From positions 784,501 through 848,500 of the forward strand of contig NZ_CP091037.1 in the NCBI RefSeq assembly GCF_021534965.1: a stretch of 64,000 nucleotides of DNA, given 5' to 3'. The notes below the pieces were generated by a model that was given only the letters and a program-made list of their open reading frames with translations, was not told the DNA's origin and did not search any database. Made by a program: the position numbers and the translations under genes. This DNA comes from Muricauda sp. SCSIO 65647. Its GTDB lineage: Bacteria; Bacteroidota; Bacteroidia; Flavobacteriales; Flavobacteriaceae. How positions within the stretch are numbered: the stretch's first letter is position 1; the number at the start of each line of letters is the position of its first letter. Below, one piece after another: positions 1 through 8,389 of this stretch.

Positions 1-216
1 CACTACTTTCCTGCTGATAGCATTAAGGAAGAATATTTCAAACCCAGCGGTACCCATACCACTTGCCCATGGAAAGGCGTAGCTTCTTATTACACTATTG
101 AAGTTGACGGGAAAAAAAATATGGATGCGGCCTGGTACTATCCTGAGACCAGTGAATTGGCCAAAAGCATAAAAGGCCGTGTGGCCTTTTGGAAAGGGGT
201 CACCATTGAGGAATGA
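1..216 (+). CDS. DUF427 domain protein, C-terminal part
   Basis: The reading frame is open from the first base to TGA at 214-216 and gives the last 71 residues of a protein whose start lies before the window. The segment carries the pattern of the DUF427 family: a CPWKG motif near visible residue 22, an AWYYPET motif near residue 43 and a final VAFWKGV strand. The family consists of small beta-rich proteins of about 90-120 residues with no settled biochemical function, so most of the domain is probably visible here. The family call is fairly sure; nothing in the fragment points to a substrate or partner. Confidence 0.8.
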   Translation, partial: HYFPADSIKEEYFKPSGTHTTCPWKGVASYYTIEVDGKKNMDAAWYYPETSELAKSIKGRVAFWKGVTIEE

Positions 217-244
217 ACCTCAACGGCGACCAGTTATTTTTTTA

Positions 245-541
245 TTATAGTTCAAGAACAGCGTTCTCGGCACCAGCGTAATCATTCCACTGGTAACGGT
301 CGGCCGCCTCGTCGTTTACATAGTTACCGTCAACCAAATAACGGAACTCATAAGAACTCTCGGTCGCTAGGTCAAAAGTACCTTTGAACGAACCGTTCTT
401 TAATTTCTTCAACATGCTGCCCTTAGGGTTCCAATTGTTGAAATCACCCACTACAGCCACTTTTTTTGCCTCTTCTGCAGGTACCGTAAAGGTTACCTTG
501 CATACCGGCTTGCTTTTCAAGTATTGTTTCTTTATTGCCAT
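245..541 (-). CDS. Isoamylase early-set (glycogen-binding-like) domain protein
   Basis: This 98-residue protein is almost entirely one immunoglobulin-like early-set domain of the kind found at the N-terminus of branching enzymes and in AMPK-beta-type carbohydrate-binding modules. The signature VGDFNNWNP is at residues 31-39 and YEFRYLVDGNY at 64-74, followed by the usual aromatic tail (YQWNDYAG). No signal peptide or catalytic domain is present, so it is a stand-alone cytosolic module. Binding to glycogen or another alpha-glucan is known for relatives and inferred here. It is convergent with the DUF427 gene, 28 bp away. Confidence 0.85.
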   Translation of the reverse strand: MAIKKQYLKSKPVCKVTFTVPAEEAKKVAVVGDFNNWNPKGSMLKKLKNGSFKGTFDLATESSYEFRYLVDGNYVNDEAADRYQWNDYAGAENAVLEL

Positions 542-720
542 GATGAAATAATTTTCGAATTAAAATTCAGGACAAAGCAAAATATAAAAGCATTAGCAGT
601 CAATAGGTTAGATACGATTTAGCAATTTTTTAAAAAACCGATCCCAAGATGGGCCGCTTTATCAAAAAAGAGATGCGATTTTGAGCTATTCATCAAACAA
701 AAGCACTTTTTTAACAATCA

Positions 721-1809
721 TTAACAACCGTTAACAATTTTTGCAAGCTCTTCCAATTCTTGCAAAGTGTTGTAAAAGTGAAAGCTAAGTCGAATTCCAT
801 CGCCTCTTTGGGCGCAAACGATATCATTTTGCCTCAAATGTTCAAGAAGGGTTTTATCTCCTTTTATATTGAAAATGGTACTGTGGGCAATTCTCTTTAC
901 TACGGCTTCTTCCAACAATCCCATATCTCCAAAAAGTTGCTTGCCGGTTTCAGAAAGGGCTTTGTTATGGTTTCCTATTTTTTGAAGCCCGACCGCTTCT
1001 AAAAAGCTGAGCGAAAAATTCAGGCTTCCGAAAGTAAGGGAGTTCAAATGGCCCGGTTCAAAATGTTTACAAAACCGAAAGTTGTCCTTTTTGTCAAAAT
1101 CTCCCTCAACTGAACCAAAACCAACAGATTTTGGCATAAATCGCTCTTTGCTCTTCTCTTTAAAGAGCATAAATCCGTTGCCATAGCCCGAAAGCAACCA
1201 CTTATAACCGCTGGCTCCAAGAATATCGATGCCCGATGCAGAAAAATCAAAGGGGAACATACCACAAAACTGTGTGCCATCGGCAACAATTATCAAGTCT
1301 TTGAATTCATTCTTCAAATCCTTTAGAAAATCGAGGTCAATGAGAATTCCGTTCAGCCATTGCACCAAGCTCAATGCCAGAATATCGATATGCCTATTTT
1401 TGACCGCCTCATAAATTTGGGACTCCAAATCATCGACCATGGCCAAATATTCAATATCAAAGTCTCGAAATTCAAAGGGCCAGTTCAGCGAAGGATAATC
1501 GTTGCTCAACAGCAATACCTTGGCTTTTTTTGGAAAAGAGTCCAACAACATGTTTAAGCCAATGGTGAAATTGGGTGTCAGGGCTATATTTTCGGTAGGG
1601 CAGCAAAAAAATGAACCCAAACTTTTTCGCGTTTCCGAAATAATTTTTAGTCCTTCGACGAACAGCCCACTTGCTTTCATCAGCAAATCGAGTTCATGTT
1701 CTTGCCGCCATTCAAACAGTGAATCGTAAAGCGGACCAGCGGCTGCGGTATTTGCATAAATACCATGCTGTACCGCAGGGAACTGTTTCCGTATTTGGTC
1801 GATTGTCAC
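721..1809 (-). CDS. Aminotransferase class V (PLP-dependent, fold type I)
   Basis: The 362-residue protein has the layout of class V aminotransferases and cysteine desulfurase-like enzymes. The N-terminal motif YANTAAAGP is at 18-26. An aspartate expected to contact the PLP ring nitrogen lies in VADGTQ (Asp177). The Schiff-base lysine lies in ASGYKWL (Lys203), and a GYGNGFMLF strand follows. There is no conserved C-terminal cysteine loop of the NifS/SufS type, so cysteine desulfurase activity is unlikely. The substrate is unknown. The gene is divergent from the 2TM gene, and the 48-bp gap between them holds a palindromic promoter element. Confidence 0.8.
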   Translation of the reverse strand: MTIDQIRKQFPAVQHGIYANTAAAGPLYDSLFEWRQEHELDLLMKASGLFVEGLKIISETRKSLGSFFCCPTENIALTPNFTIGLNMLLDSFPKKAKVLLLSNDYPSLNWPFEFRDFDIEYLAMVDDLESQIYEAVKNRHIDILALSLVQWLNGILIDLDFLKDLKNEFKDLIIVADGTQFCGMFPFDFSASGIDILGASGYKWLLSGYGNGFMLFKEKSKERFMPKSVGFGSVEGDFDKKDNFRFCKHFEPGHLNSLTFGSLNFSLSFLEAVGLQKIGNHNKALSETGKQLFGDMGLLEEAVVKRIAHSTIFNIKGDKTLLEHLRQNDIVCAQRGDGIRLSFHFYNTLQELEELAKIVNGC

Positions 1810-1827
1810 TTTACAACGCCTGTTTTC

Positions 1828-1853
1828 GGTTATCTTTGTTGCTAAAGATAGCC
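1828..1853. promoter_or_regulatory. Palindromic promoter element between divergent genes
   Basis: Arms 1828-1837 (GGTTATCTTT) and 1844-1853 (AAAGATAGCC) are inverted copies that match at 9 of 10 positions around a 6-nt spacer. On the plus strand TATCTTTG (1831-1838) is a perfect match to the Bacteroidota -7 consensus TAnnTTTG and lies 20 nt before the 2TM gene. On the minus strand the other arm reads TATCTTTA, one mismatch from the same consensus, facing the aminotransferase. No clear TTG -33 box sits at 19-20 nt. It may be a shared promoter, a regulator site or both. Confidence 0.55.
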
Positions 1854-1857
1854 AAAG

Positions 1858-2247
1858 ATGTTCTCGAAAAAGAAATCAGATCCTGAAATAGGCCTTGAAC
1901 AACATGAGCTGCTCGAAAATGCCCAAAAGCGGATCAAACAGAAGAAACGATTATTTTCACATTTCGTCATTTTTTTGATCGGAAGTGTTTTTTTGGTGCT
2001 CATCAACAAAATTTTGAAGTATGGTGAATCGTACGATTGGTTTATTTGGGCCATCTTGGCGTGGGCTTTTTTGTTTTTGATCCATGCATTCAACGTGTTC
2101 GTGACCCACAAATTTATGGGACAGGAATGGGAACGCCTACAGCGAGAAAAATTGGTCGCCAAGCAAAAACAGCGTATTTCAGAACTTCAAAAAGAAATCG
2201 AGACCGATTTTCCGATGTCGGGCATCAATAAAAAAAAAGAGCAGTGA
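1858..2247 (+). CDS. 2TM domain-containing protein
   Basis: This 129-residue inner-membrane protein has two hydrophobic segments, about residues 33-51 and 61-82. They are flanked by a charged N-terminus and a lysine/glutamate-rich C-terminal helix (about 88-118), likely coiled coil. This matches the small 2TM domain family common in Bacteroidota, where the domain also occurs fused to LytTR regulators or kinases. The free-standing form has no known function. folA follows 20 bp downstream on the same strand, so they are probably co-transcribed. Confidence 0.8.
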   Translation: MFSKKKSDPEIGLEQHELLENAQKRIKQKKRLFSHFVIFLIGSVFLVLINKILKYGESYDWFIWAILAWAFLFLIHAFNVFVTHKFMGQEWERLQREKLVAKQKQRISELQKEIETDFPMSGINKKKEQ

Positions 2248-2249
2248 GG

Positions 2250-2270
2250 TCATTGAGCGAAGTCGAAATG
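2250..2270 (+). repeat. Short interspersed repeat overlapping the folA start
   Basis: The sequence TCATTGAGCGAAGTCGAAAT runs directly into the folA start codon. Its reverse complement resembles the copy at 36272-36290 (about 15 of 18 bases). Repeats of this type, with a TTCGACT-CGCTCA core, are familiar as dispersed intergenic repeats in flavobacterial genomes. Here the repeat occupies the translation initiation region. Confidence 0.5.
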
Positions 2271-2759
2271 AGCAAACTCATCATCATTGCAGCCGCAGGC
2301 GAAAACAACGCTTTGGGCATCAACAACGATTTGCCTTGGCACTTACCCGATGATTTCAAGCGGTTCAAGCAATTGACCTCTGGCCATAAAATCATAATGG
2401 GTCGAAAAACATTGGAAAGTTTCCCTAAACCGTTGCCGAACCGAGAGCATATCGTGGTGACCAGCCAGAAAAATTACAGTCCGAAATTCGAATGCCGAGT
2501 GGTGCATTCATTGGAGGAGGCCATTGCCCTGACAAAAAAAGATGAACGATCTTTTATCATTGGCGGCGGTGAAATCTACAGACAATCGATGGATTTTGCC
2601 ACCCATATCGAGCTTACCCGTATTCACGCCGATTTTGAGGCAGACACTTTTTTCCCTAAAGTAGATTTGAATGTTTGGCAATTGGTCAAGCAAGAATATC
2701 ATCCTAAAGATGAAAGACATCAATATGATTTCACGTATCTGACCTATACTAAAAAGTAG
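2268..2759 (+). CDS. folA: Dihydrofolate reductase
   Basis: This 163-residue enzyme reduces dihydrofolate to tetrahydrofolate with NADPH, supplying one-carbon units for dTMP, purine and methionine synthesis. Visible signatures are the N-terminal strand IIIAAAGENNALG, the substrate-site motif LPWHLPDDF (Asp29 aligns with the catalytic Asp27 of the E. coli enzyme), KIIMGRKTLESFP for cofactor binding and IIGGGEIY. An upstream GTG at 2244 is in frame, but it would add eight residues encoded by the short repeat, so ATG 2268 is chosen. Length is standard for bacterial chromosomal DHFR. Confidence 0.95.
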   Translation: MSKLIIIAAAGENNALGINNDLPWHLPDDFKRFKQLTSGHKIIMGRKTLESFPKPLPNREHIVVTSQKNYSPKFECRVVHSLEEAIALTKKDERSFIIGGGEIYRQSMDFATHIELTRIHADFEADTFFPKVDLNVWQLVKQEYHPKDERHQYDFTYLTYTKK

Positions 2760-2938
2760 GCTATCGCGGATTATTTGGTGTTCGGCCAATCAAAATTCTG
2801 AAGTTAATGACCATATTTCCACTACTTGTACCAATTCCATAAAGGTAGAGTACCAAAACCAAATAATCTTGAATCTTGGCTTTACTCAATTCTTTAATAA
2901 TAAAAACGCAATAAAAAGAAAGACATTTTTACATCTTT

Positions 2939-2946
2939 TATCTTTG
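2939..2946 (+). promoter_or_regulatory. -7 promoter element for the TPR-HTH gene
   Basis: TATCTTTG is a perfect TAnnTTTG match, 20 nt before the ATG at 2967. The upstream region is AT-rich, but no TTG lies at the usual -33 distance. Confidence 0.5.
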
Positions 2947-2966
2947 CCATACGTTAAGAACCGGAT

Positions 2967-4640
2967 ATGCGTTTCATCAGTATGTTTTTGGCCTTTCTGA
3001 TACTGTCATGCCATCTTTATGGGCAGACAAATGAGACTACCGTCGATAGCCTTGAACGGGTCTTAAAGCGGTTTCCTTCCCTAAATAAGGAGCGTGTCGA
3101 TGCTTTGAACGATTTGGGCTATCGCTATTGGATCGTCAATTCAAACAAGTCCGTTTTAAATGGCACCGAGGCTTTGACATTGGCCAAAAAACTTGTTTAT
3201 CCCCAAGGAATTGCCAAAGCCAAGCGGGTTCTCGGAGTAGCCTATTGGACACTTGGCAAACCCAAACTTGCCCTTGAAAACTTGACCGATTGTCAAAAAA
3301 CATATGAGGAGGTCAGTGATTTGGAAGGTGCTGCCAATTGTTTGATGAACAGCGGAATGGTATATGCCGATATCGGAGACTTGGACAAGGCACTGGACAT
3401 TTATGAACGCTCTATCGAAAAATTTACCCAGCTCGATCTGAAATCGCGCATTGCCACCACCTTCAACAAAATTGGTTTGGTACTTATGCAAAAAAATCAA
3501 CTCACGGAAGCAAAAGAGTATCTAACCAACGCATTGAACATGCATTCCGATGACAAGTTTTTTTATGGTATGGCCGAAGCCCATAGTTTACTGGGCAGGC
3601 TGTTCATTCTCGAAAATGAGTTGGAACAAGCCGACTACCATTTGAAAAAAGCAACGACTTTGGGAGAGACCGTAAATGATGTCGACGGATTCATTGGCAA
3701 TCTTATACAATATGGAAAATTACAGCGTCTAAAGGGGGAATATGAAGATTCAGAAAACCACTTGTTGGAAGCTTTGGAAAAAGCCGAGCAAAATAAATTG
3801 CGTAAATATATTTTAGAAGCCTATCAAGAACTTAAACTATTAAAAAAAGAGCAAGGCCAGTTGGAAGAATCACTTTCATACTATGATGCATTTATCAATT
3901 TAAGGGATTCGATTTATGATATCGACAAATCCAAACAGATCGCTGCACTAGAATTCAATAACGAACTTACCAATAAAGAAAAAGAAATTGAATTGCTTCA
4001 AGAAACCAAGCATTCACGTACATTGATGAATGTTTTTCTGTCTCTATTACTGGTGACCCTGGCCATTACGGCATTGCTTATGTTACGACATCAAAAGCAA
4101 CGCGAGAAAAGGGAAACTGAACTTTTAAAATCAAAAGAGGCGTTGGCTCGAACAGAATTGGAAAATGCAGCATTGAAGCAACGTGAATTGCGTCAACAAT
4201 TAGAGTTCAAAAACAAAGAGCTTACCTCGTACACCTTAAATTTTGCACAAAAAAACGAACTGTTTCTACAACTACTCGAAAAAATAAATCTACTTGCAGA
4301 CACAACCCAGACCAAACGAACAAAATTGCTTTCTGAAATAAAGCGTACCATAAAACAGCAGGTCAACGTTGACAGGGATTGGGAAGATTTTAGGCGGCAT
4401 TTTGAAGAGGTCCATACCGACTTTTATAGCAGATTAAAAGAACTGCATCCAGACATCAGTGCAAACGATTTGAAAATTTCTTCGCTCACGCGGCTGAATC
4501 TGAACATAAAAGAAACGGCGAACATTCTAGGCATTTCACCTGAAAGTGTAAAAACCGCACGTTATCGCCTTCGGAAAAAATTGGGAATAGAACCCGATAA
4601 AGAGCTCTTGGATTACTTTTTAGACATTGAAAAAGCGTAA
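2967..4640 (+). CDS. TPR sensor-like membrane protein with LuxR-type HTH
   Basis: The 557-residue protein begins with a signal peptide (residues 1-20). It then has several tetratricopeptide repeats over about 35-300, a transmembrane helix at about 351-372, a long charged coiled coil (375-430) and a LuxR/GerE-type helix-turn-helix at about 509-540 (LNIKETANILGISPESVKTA). The architecture implies a periplasmic TPR domain joined through the membrane to a cytoplasmic DNA-binding domain. It is common in Bacteroidota, but ligands and targets are generally unknown. No kinase or receiver domain is present. Target genes cannot be read from the context. Confidence 0.85.
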   Translation: MRFISMFLAFLILSCHLYGQTNETTVDSLERVLKRFPSLNKERVDALNDLGYRYWIVNSNKSVLNGTEALTLAKKLVYPQGIAKAKRVLGVAYWTLGKPKLALENLTDCQKTYEEVSDLEGAANCLMNSGMVYADIGDLDKALDIYERSIEKFTQLDLKSRIATTFNKIGLVLMQKNQLTEAKEYLTNALNMHSDDKFFYGMAEAHSLLGRLFILENELEQADYHLKKATTLGETVNDVDGFIGNLIQYGKLQRLKGEYEDSENHLLEALEKAEQNKLRKYILEAYQELKLLKKEQGQLEESLSYYDAFINLRDSIYDIDKSKQIAALEFNNELTNKEKEIELLQETKHSRTLMNVFLSLLLVTLAITALLMLRHQKQREKRETELLKSKEALARTELENAALKQRELRQQLEFKNKELTSYTLNFAQKNELFLQLLEKINLLADTTQTKRTKLLSEIKRTIKQQVNVDRDWEDFRRHFEEVHTDFYSRLKELHPDISANDLKISSLTRLNLNIKETANILGISPESVKTARYRLRKKLGIEPDKELLDYFLDIEKA

Positions 4641-4717
4641 TCATACGCCTTTCACCCTTTTTCTTCATCTTATAAAGTTAAAATTCTACACTTTGTAAAT
4701 ATTTGTTTATCAAATAC

Positions 4718-4927
4718 TTACATATTTTTGTCCACTTCATGTTCCCCAAAATTTAAGGCAATCGATTTTTTGTACACTTCACGTATTGGACCGTACACCA
4801 ATGGTCTACCCCATTTGTTTTCAACATCTTGACTTCCGAAATACTTTTGCCCTTCGAAAATTAAAAATTGTGAAAAGATGAACAGTCCAAAAAAAATGAT
4901 GGAAGACCGCACGACCGTAAAGGTCAT
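4718..4927 (-). CDS. Possible small membrane protein, unknown
   Basis: This 69-residue frame has one hydrophobic segment near its N-terminus (about residues 5-23, IIFFGLFIFSQFLIF) followed by a polar tail. It lies in the gap between the TPR-HTH gene and the fatty acid hydroxylase gene, on the opposite strand. No recognisable family, promoter or ribosome binding site supports it, so it may be a chance open frame. It is listed because nothing else explains the region. Confidence 0.3.
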   Translation of the reverse strand: MTFTVVRSSIIFFGLFIFSQFLIFEGQKYFGSQDVENKWGRPLVYGPIREVYKKSIALNFGEHEVDKNM

Positions 4928-4982
4928 ATGGTTGAGAAGAAAAGAAAACGTAAAAAGAAAGTTGCACAGAAAACTATTTTAA

Positions 4983-5753
4983 ATGAAAGAAGTCTTGGCA
5001 AGTTTGCCCACACCTACAGAATTGATTTTTAATCCGATATCATACATCATATTTGCCATGTATGGTGGCCTGATGCTCTGGGAGACCCTTTTCCCTGCAC
5101 GACGATTGCCCAAAATCAGGTTTTGGAAACTAAAGGGAATGCTGGCTTTTGCCTTTTTCTTTTTCCTATCCTCATATCTGCCTTTGTTTTGGGATGGTCA
5201 TTTGGCCAATTATCAGGTTTTTGACCTGACCAGTTTGGGAACTTTTGGTGGAGCCGTTGTAGGGATACTCGTTTATGAATTTGGGGTCTATGTATGGCAC
5301 CGTGCCATGCACAAAAGTGACACCCTTTGGAAGATATTCCACCAAATGCACCATAGCGCAGAACGTTTAGACAGCTATGGGGCATTTTACTTCAGTCCGA
5401 TGGACATGATTGGTTTCACTTTTCTAGGAAGTTTGTGTTTGGTAGTGGTGGCAGGATTTACCCCAGAGGCAACAACGTTGATAATTCTGGGGACCACGTT
5501 CTTCTCCATTTTTCAGCACAGCAATATCAAAACCCCTAGATGGTTGGGTTACATTATACAAAGACCCGAGGCCCATGCCATTCACCATGCCAAGGGCATC
5601 CATGCCTACAATTACTCTGATATTTCCTTATTTGATATCATATTCGGTACGTTTAAGAACCCAAAAAAATACGAACATGAATCGGGGTTCTATCACGGTG
5701 CATCAGATAAGGTGTGGAAAATGATAACCTTCAAGGATATAAGTAAAAAATAG
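4983..5753 (+). CDS. Sterol desaturase / fatty acid hydroxylase family protein
   Basis: This 256-residue integral membrane di-iron oxygenase has all the histidine clusters of the family: HxxxH at 106-110 (WHRAMH), HxxHH at 120-124 (HQMHH), His179 and HxxHH at 198-202 (HAIHH). Hydrophobic segments at about 18-37, 52-70, 88-104 and 143-177 place the histidines on the cytoplasmic face. Members hydroxylate or desaturate lipids using O2; in Bacteroidota likely substrates include carotenoids, fatty acids or amino lipids, which cannot be decided here. The M43 protease gene starts 5 bp after its stop, so the two may share a transcript. Confidence 0.9.
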   Translation: MKEVLASLPTPTELIFNPISYIIFAMYGGLMLWETLFPARRLPKIRFWKLKGMLAFAFFFFLSSYLPLFWDGHLANYQVFDLTSLGTFGGAVVGILVYEFGVYVWHRAMHKSDTLWKIFHQMHHSAERLDSYGAFYFSPMDMIGFTFLGSLCLVVVAGFTPEATTLIILGTTFFSIFQHSNIKTPRWLGYIIQRPEAHAIHHAKGIHAYNYSDISLFDIIFGTFKNPKKYEHESGFYHGASDKVWKMITFKDISKK

Positions 5754-5758
5754 AACTT

Positions 5759-6682
5759 ATGGTATCGATGAAATGGAAATGGTCGATAGTAATTTTCAAT
5801 TTGGTCATGCTGGCATTCGTATCCTGTAGCAAGGAAGGGGAAACGGAAAGTCCCTTGCCCAATGACCCGAAAGAAGGGGTGATTTTGCTCCCACTAGTGA
5901 TTCATGTAGTACACAATGGCCATGAGATTGGGGAAGAAACCAATCTTTCAATTGAGCAAATCGAAAGACAAATAGAGATTCTCAACGAAGATTTCAGAAG
6001 AAAGGAAGGGACCAAGGGGTTTAACGATCATCCCGATGGGGGTGATGCCATGATTGAATTTGTATTGGCCAAACGAACTCCCGAAGGTTTGCCCACCAAT
6101 GGGATAAACCGAATCGACACCACAAAGATTGCAGAACCGTTACTTGGGCACAGCTTCAACGACTATGCGAAAATTGGGTATTGGGACCCGACCCAATACA
6201 TCAATGTTTGGATCGCTCCGTTGCCCGAATCGTTCGAATGTATACTATCAGGACAGGCAACGGGCCCCGAGACAGACCTTCCCGGAACTGAGTTTTTGAG
6301 TTTGCCAGGTCCGGGGGATGCTGAGGGCATTATCGTCAACTGGAAAAGTTTTGGGGAATCGGACACAAATTGCCATACCAAATACGGAAGGACACTGACC
6401 CATGAAATGGGGCATTATTTGGGGTTGTTACATACTTGGGGGGCAAGTGATTGTGAAAACAATGACTATTGCGATGACACTCCTGCAGTCGACAAGCCTG
6501 TTTTTGGCAGCCAGCCCTTTTTGGGTTGTAAGGGAGAAACCGTCATGATGGGCAACTATATGAACTGGTCCCATGATGAGGTCATGAACATATTCACAAA
6601 AGACCAAATAGCCCGAATGCACTATGTGTTGGAAAACCATGAAGGGAGAAAAGCACTACAAAGCAGTCCGGCATTGGATTGA
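5759..6682 (+). CDS. M43 (pappalysin-like) zinc metalloprotease, lipoprotein
   Basis: The 307-residue protein starts with a lipoprotein signal peptide ending AFVSC (lipidated Cys23). The extended metzincin zinc site HEMGHYLGLLH is at residues 215-225, with Glu216 as the expected catalytic base. A Met-turn sits in NYMNWS (Met268), as in pappalysin/ulilysin-type M43 proteases. Paired cysteines around 205 and 232-238 match the family calcium/disulfide region. It is probably surface- or periplasm-anchored and active on extracellular proteins. A second ATG at 5768 is an alternative start. It follows the hydroxylase gene closely but has no obvious functional link to it. Confidence 0.9.
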   Translation: MVSMKWKWSIVIFNLVMLAFVSCSKEGETESPLPNDPKEGVILLPLVIHVVHNGHEIGEETNLSIEQIERQIEILNEDFRRKEGTKGFNDHPDGGDAMIEFVLAKRTPEGLPTNGINRIDTTKIAEPLLGHSFNDYAKIGYWDPTQYINVWIAPLPESFECILSGQATGPETDLPGTEFLSLPGPGDAEGIIVNWKSFGESDTNCHTKYGRTLTHEMGHYLGLLHTWGASDCENNDYCDDTPAVDKPVFGSQPFLGCKGETVMMGNYMNWSHDEVMNIFTKDQIARMHYVLENHEGRKALQSSPALD

Positions 6683-6820
6683 CTTTAACAAGGCGATGGA
6701 AAGAACGAAACACTCCTGATCATCCCAAATTAAAACGAATCACTTAGAAAGCTCCTTCTTTCATTCATGCCCTTCCTATTCGGTAAGGGTCTTAATTCAT
6801 TTCATTAAACAAAAAATAAA

Positions 6821-8200
6821 ATGGAAAGATCTGGTTTTTCCAGCAAAGTTGGATTTATAGCCGCAGCCGCAGGTTCTGCTGTTGGTCTGGGGAACATTTG
6901 GAAGTTTCCCTTTGAAGTAGGTGAAAGCGGAGGTGCCGCTTTCGTGATCGTTTATCTGGCCTTTTGCCTTATTCTTTGTTTTCCTTTAATGGTAGCTGAA
7001 ATTGCAATTGGTAGAAAGGCCCAGAGAAATCCCGTTGGCGCGTTCGTTGCCCTGGGATATGGCAAATGGTCTATTGTGGGCAAGCTGGGCATCTTGTCCT
7101 GTGTACTGATTTTGTCTTTCTATAATGTAGTTGCGGGTTGGTGTTTTGGCTATTTTGTGGAAATCTTGTTGGGTAATTTTTCCATAGGTGAGCAGTTCCC
7201 CGTTTTCGTTAAGGACATTATCAAGGTGGGAAGCTATTCCATTCTCTTTATGGCGACCACAGCTTATATAGTATCCAGAGGAATTTCCGGGGGAATTGAA
7301 AAGGCCGCCAAAATATTGATGCCTGTTTTGTTCACTATCATTTTGGTGTTGGCCGGCTATGCCATGACCCTGCCCGGTGCATCAAAAGCGACCCAATTCT
7401 ACCTTTTTCCCGATTTTTCAAAGATTACCGGTGAGGTGGTCTATAATGCCTTGGGGCATGCATTCTTCTCCCTCTCTTTGGGGATGGGGGCCATGATAAC
7501 CTATGGAAGCTATGTGGGCAAAAAAGACAATATCATTTCTTCCGCAGTGGCCATAACCCTACTGGATGTGGGAATCGCATTTATGGCAGGACTCATGTTG
7601 TTCCCAATGGTAATCTCGCAAGGACTTGATGCACATGGAGGTGCCGGGTTGGTGTTTATGTCACTTCCTGGGGTATTTGGTAATATGGGTCCCGTCATGG
7701 GCTTGGTAGTTGGGATTTTGTTCTTCCTACTATTATCTTTTGCAGCCCTGACATCCACCGTGTCCATATTGGAGATTCCCGTTTCCTATTTGGTCGACGA
7801 AAAAGAGATGAAAAGACCAAGAGCGGTATGGCTGGTTGCAGCCGGAATTTTCGTCTTGGGAATACCTTCATTGTTATCGAACGGTTATTCAGGTTTCTTC
7901 ACAAAGTTTATCACCTACTTTGGAGCATCTGACCCAACTGATTTTATGACATTCATCTCTGATGTGGCCAGCAATTCATTCTTGCCATTGAACGGCTTTC
8001 TTATAGCTCTTTTTGTGGCTTTCGTTTGGAAAAAGGAAAATCTGTTCGAAGAGGTTTCCAACGGAAATAAGCGTTTCGCAAATACCCTGATTGCCAATTT
8101 CTTGGGGTTCTCCATCAAATACTTGTGTCCGTGGATTCTCGGAATCGTCTTTGTCCTGAATGTTCTGGACACATTTTTTGGGCTGACCCTATTTGGATAA
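6821..8200 (+). CDS. Sodium-dependent transporter, NSS/SLC6 family
   Basis: The 459-residue protein is a LeuT-fold sodium symporter. The first helix carries GSAVGLGNIWKFPF (18-31), the unwound Na+/substrate-binding segment of the family. About eleven hydrophobic segments follow, and the length matches 11-helix bacterial members such as MhsT rather than 12-helix LeuT. Other family marks are AYIVSRGISGGIEKAAKILMP and the FFSLSLGMGAMITYGSYV region of helix 6. The substrate is probably an amino acid, by analogy. It appears monocistronic, with a 138-bp upstream gap. Confidence 0.92.
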   Translation: MERSGFSSKVGFIAAAAGSAVGLGNIWKFPFEVGESGGAAFVIVYLAFCLILCFPLMVAEIAIGRKAQRNPVGAFVALGYGKWSIVGKLGILSCVLILSFYNVVAGWCFGYFVEILLGNFSIGEQFPVFVKDIIKVGSYSILFMATTAYIVSRGISGGIEKAAKILMPVLFTIILVLAGYAMTLPGASKATQFYLFPDFSKITGEVVYNALGHAFFSLSLGMGAMITYGSYVGKKDNIISSAVAITLLDVGIAFMAGLMLFPMVISQGLDAHGGAGLVFMSLPGVFGNMGPVMGLVVGILFFLLLSFAALTSTVSILEIPVSYLVDEKEMKRPRAVWLVAAGIFVLGIPSLLSNGYSGFFTKFITYFGASDPTDFMTFISDVASNSFLPLNGFLIALFVAFVWKKENLFEEVSNGNKRFANTLIANFLGFSIKYLCPWILGIVFVLNVLDTFFGLTLFG

Positions 8201-8389
8201 TAGCATGGCTACCCATGAAATCAATAAGCCACTAGCTGTTTCCAGAAAGTTTGGCAAATTTGTACTCAGAGTCTGCCTTACAAACCATAGAAAAACCAAA
8301 GAACTTACAGCGTTCTTGTTGTTTGTTGTCATAGAAATCGGACAGACACTAAAAAAAGAAATCTAAGAAACCCGAAAAAGATATGAAGC

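Noticed and set aside
2244-2267. GTG start for folA eight codons upstream
   Set aside because: It would code for the interspersed repeat and adds residues not seen in DHFR.
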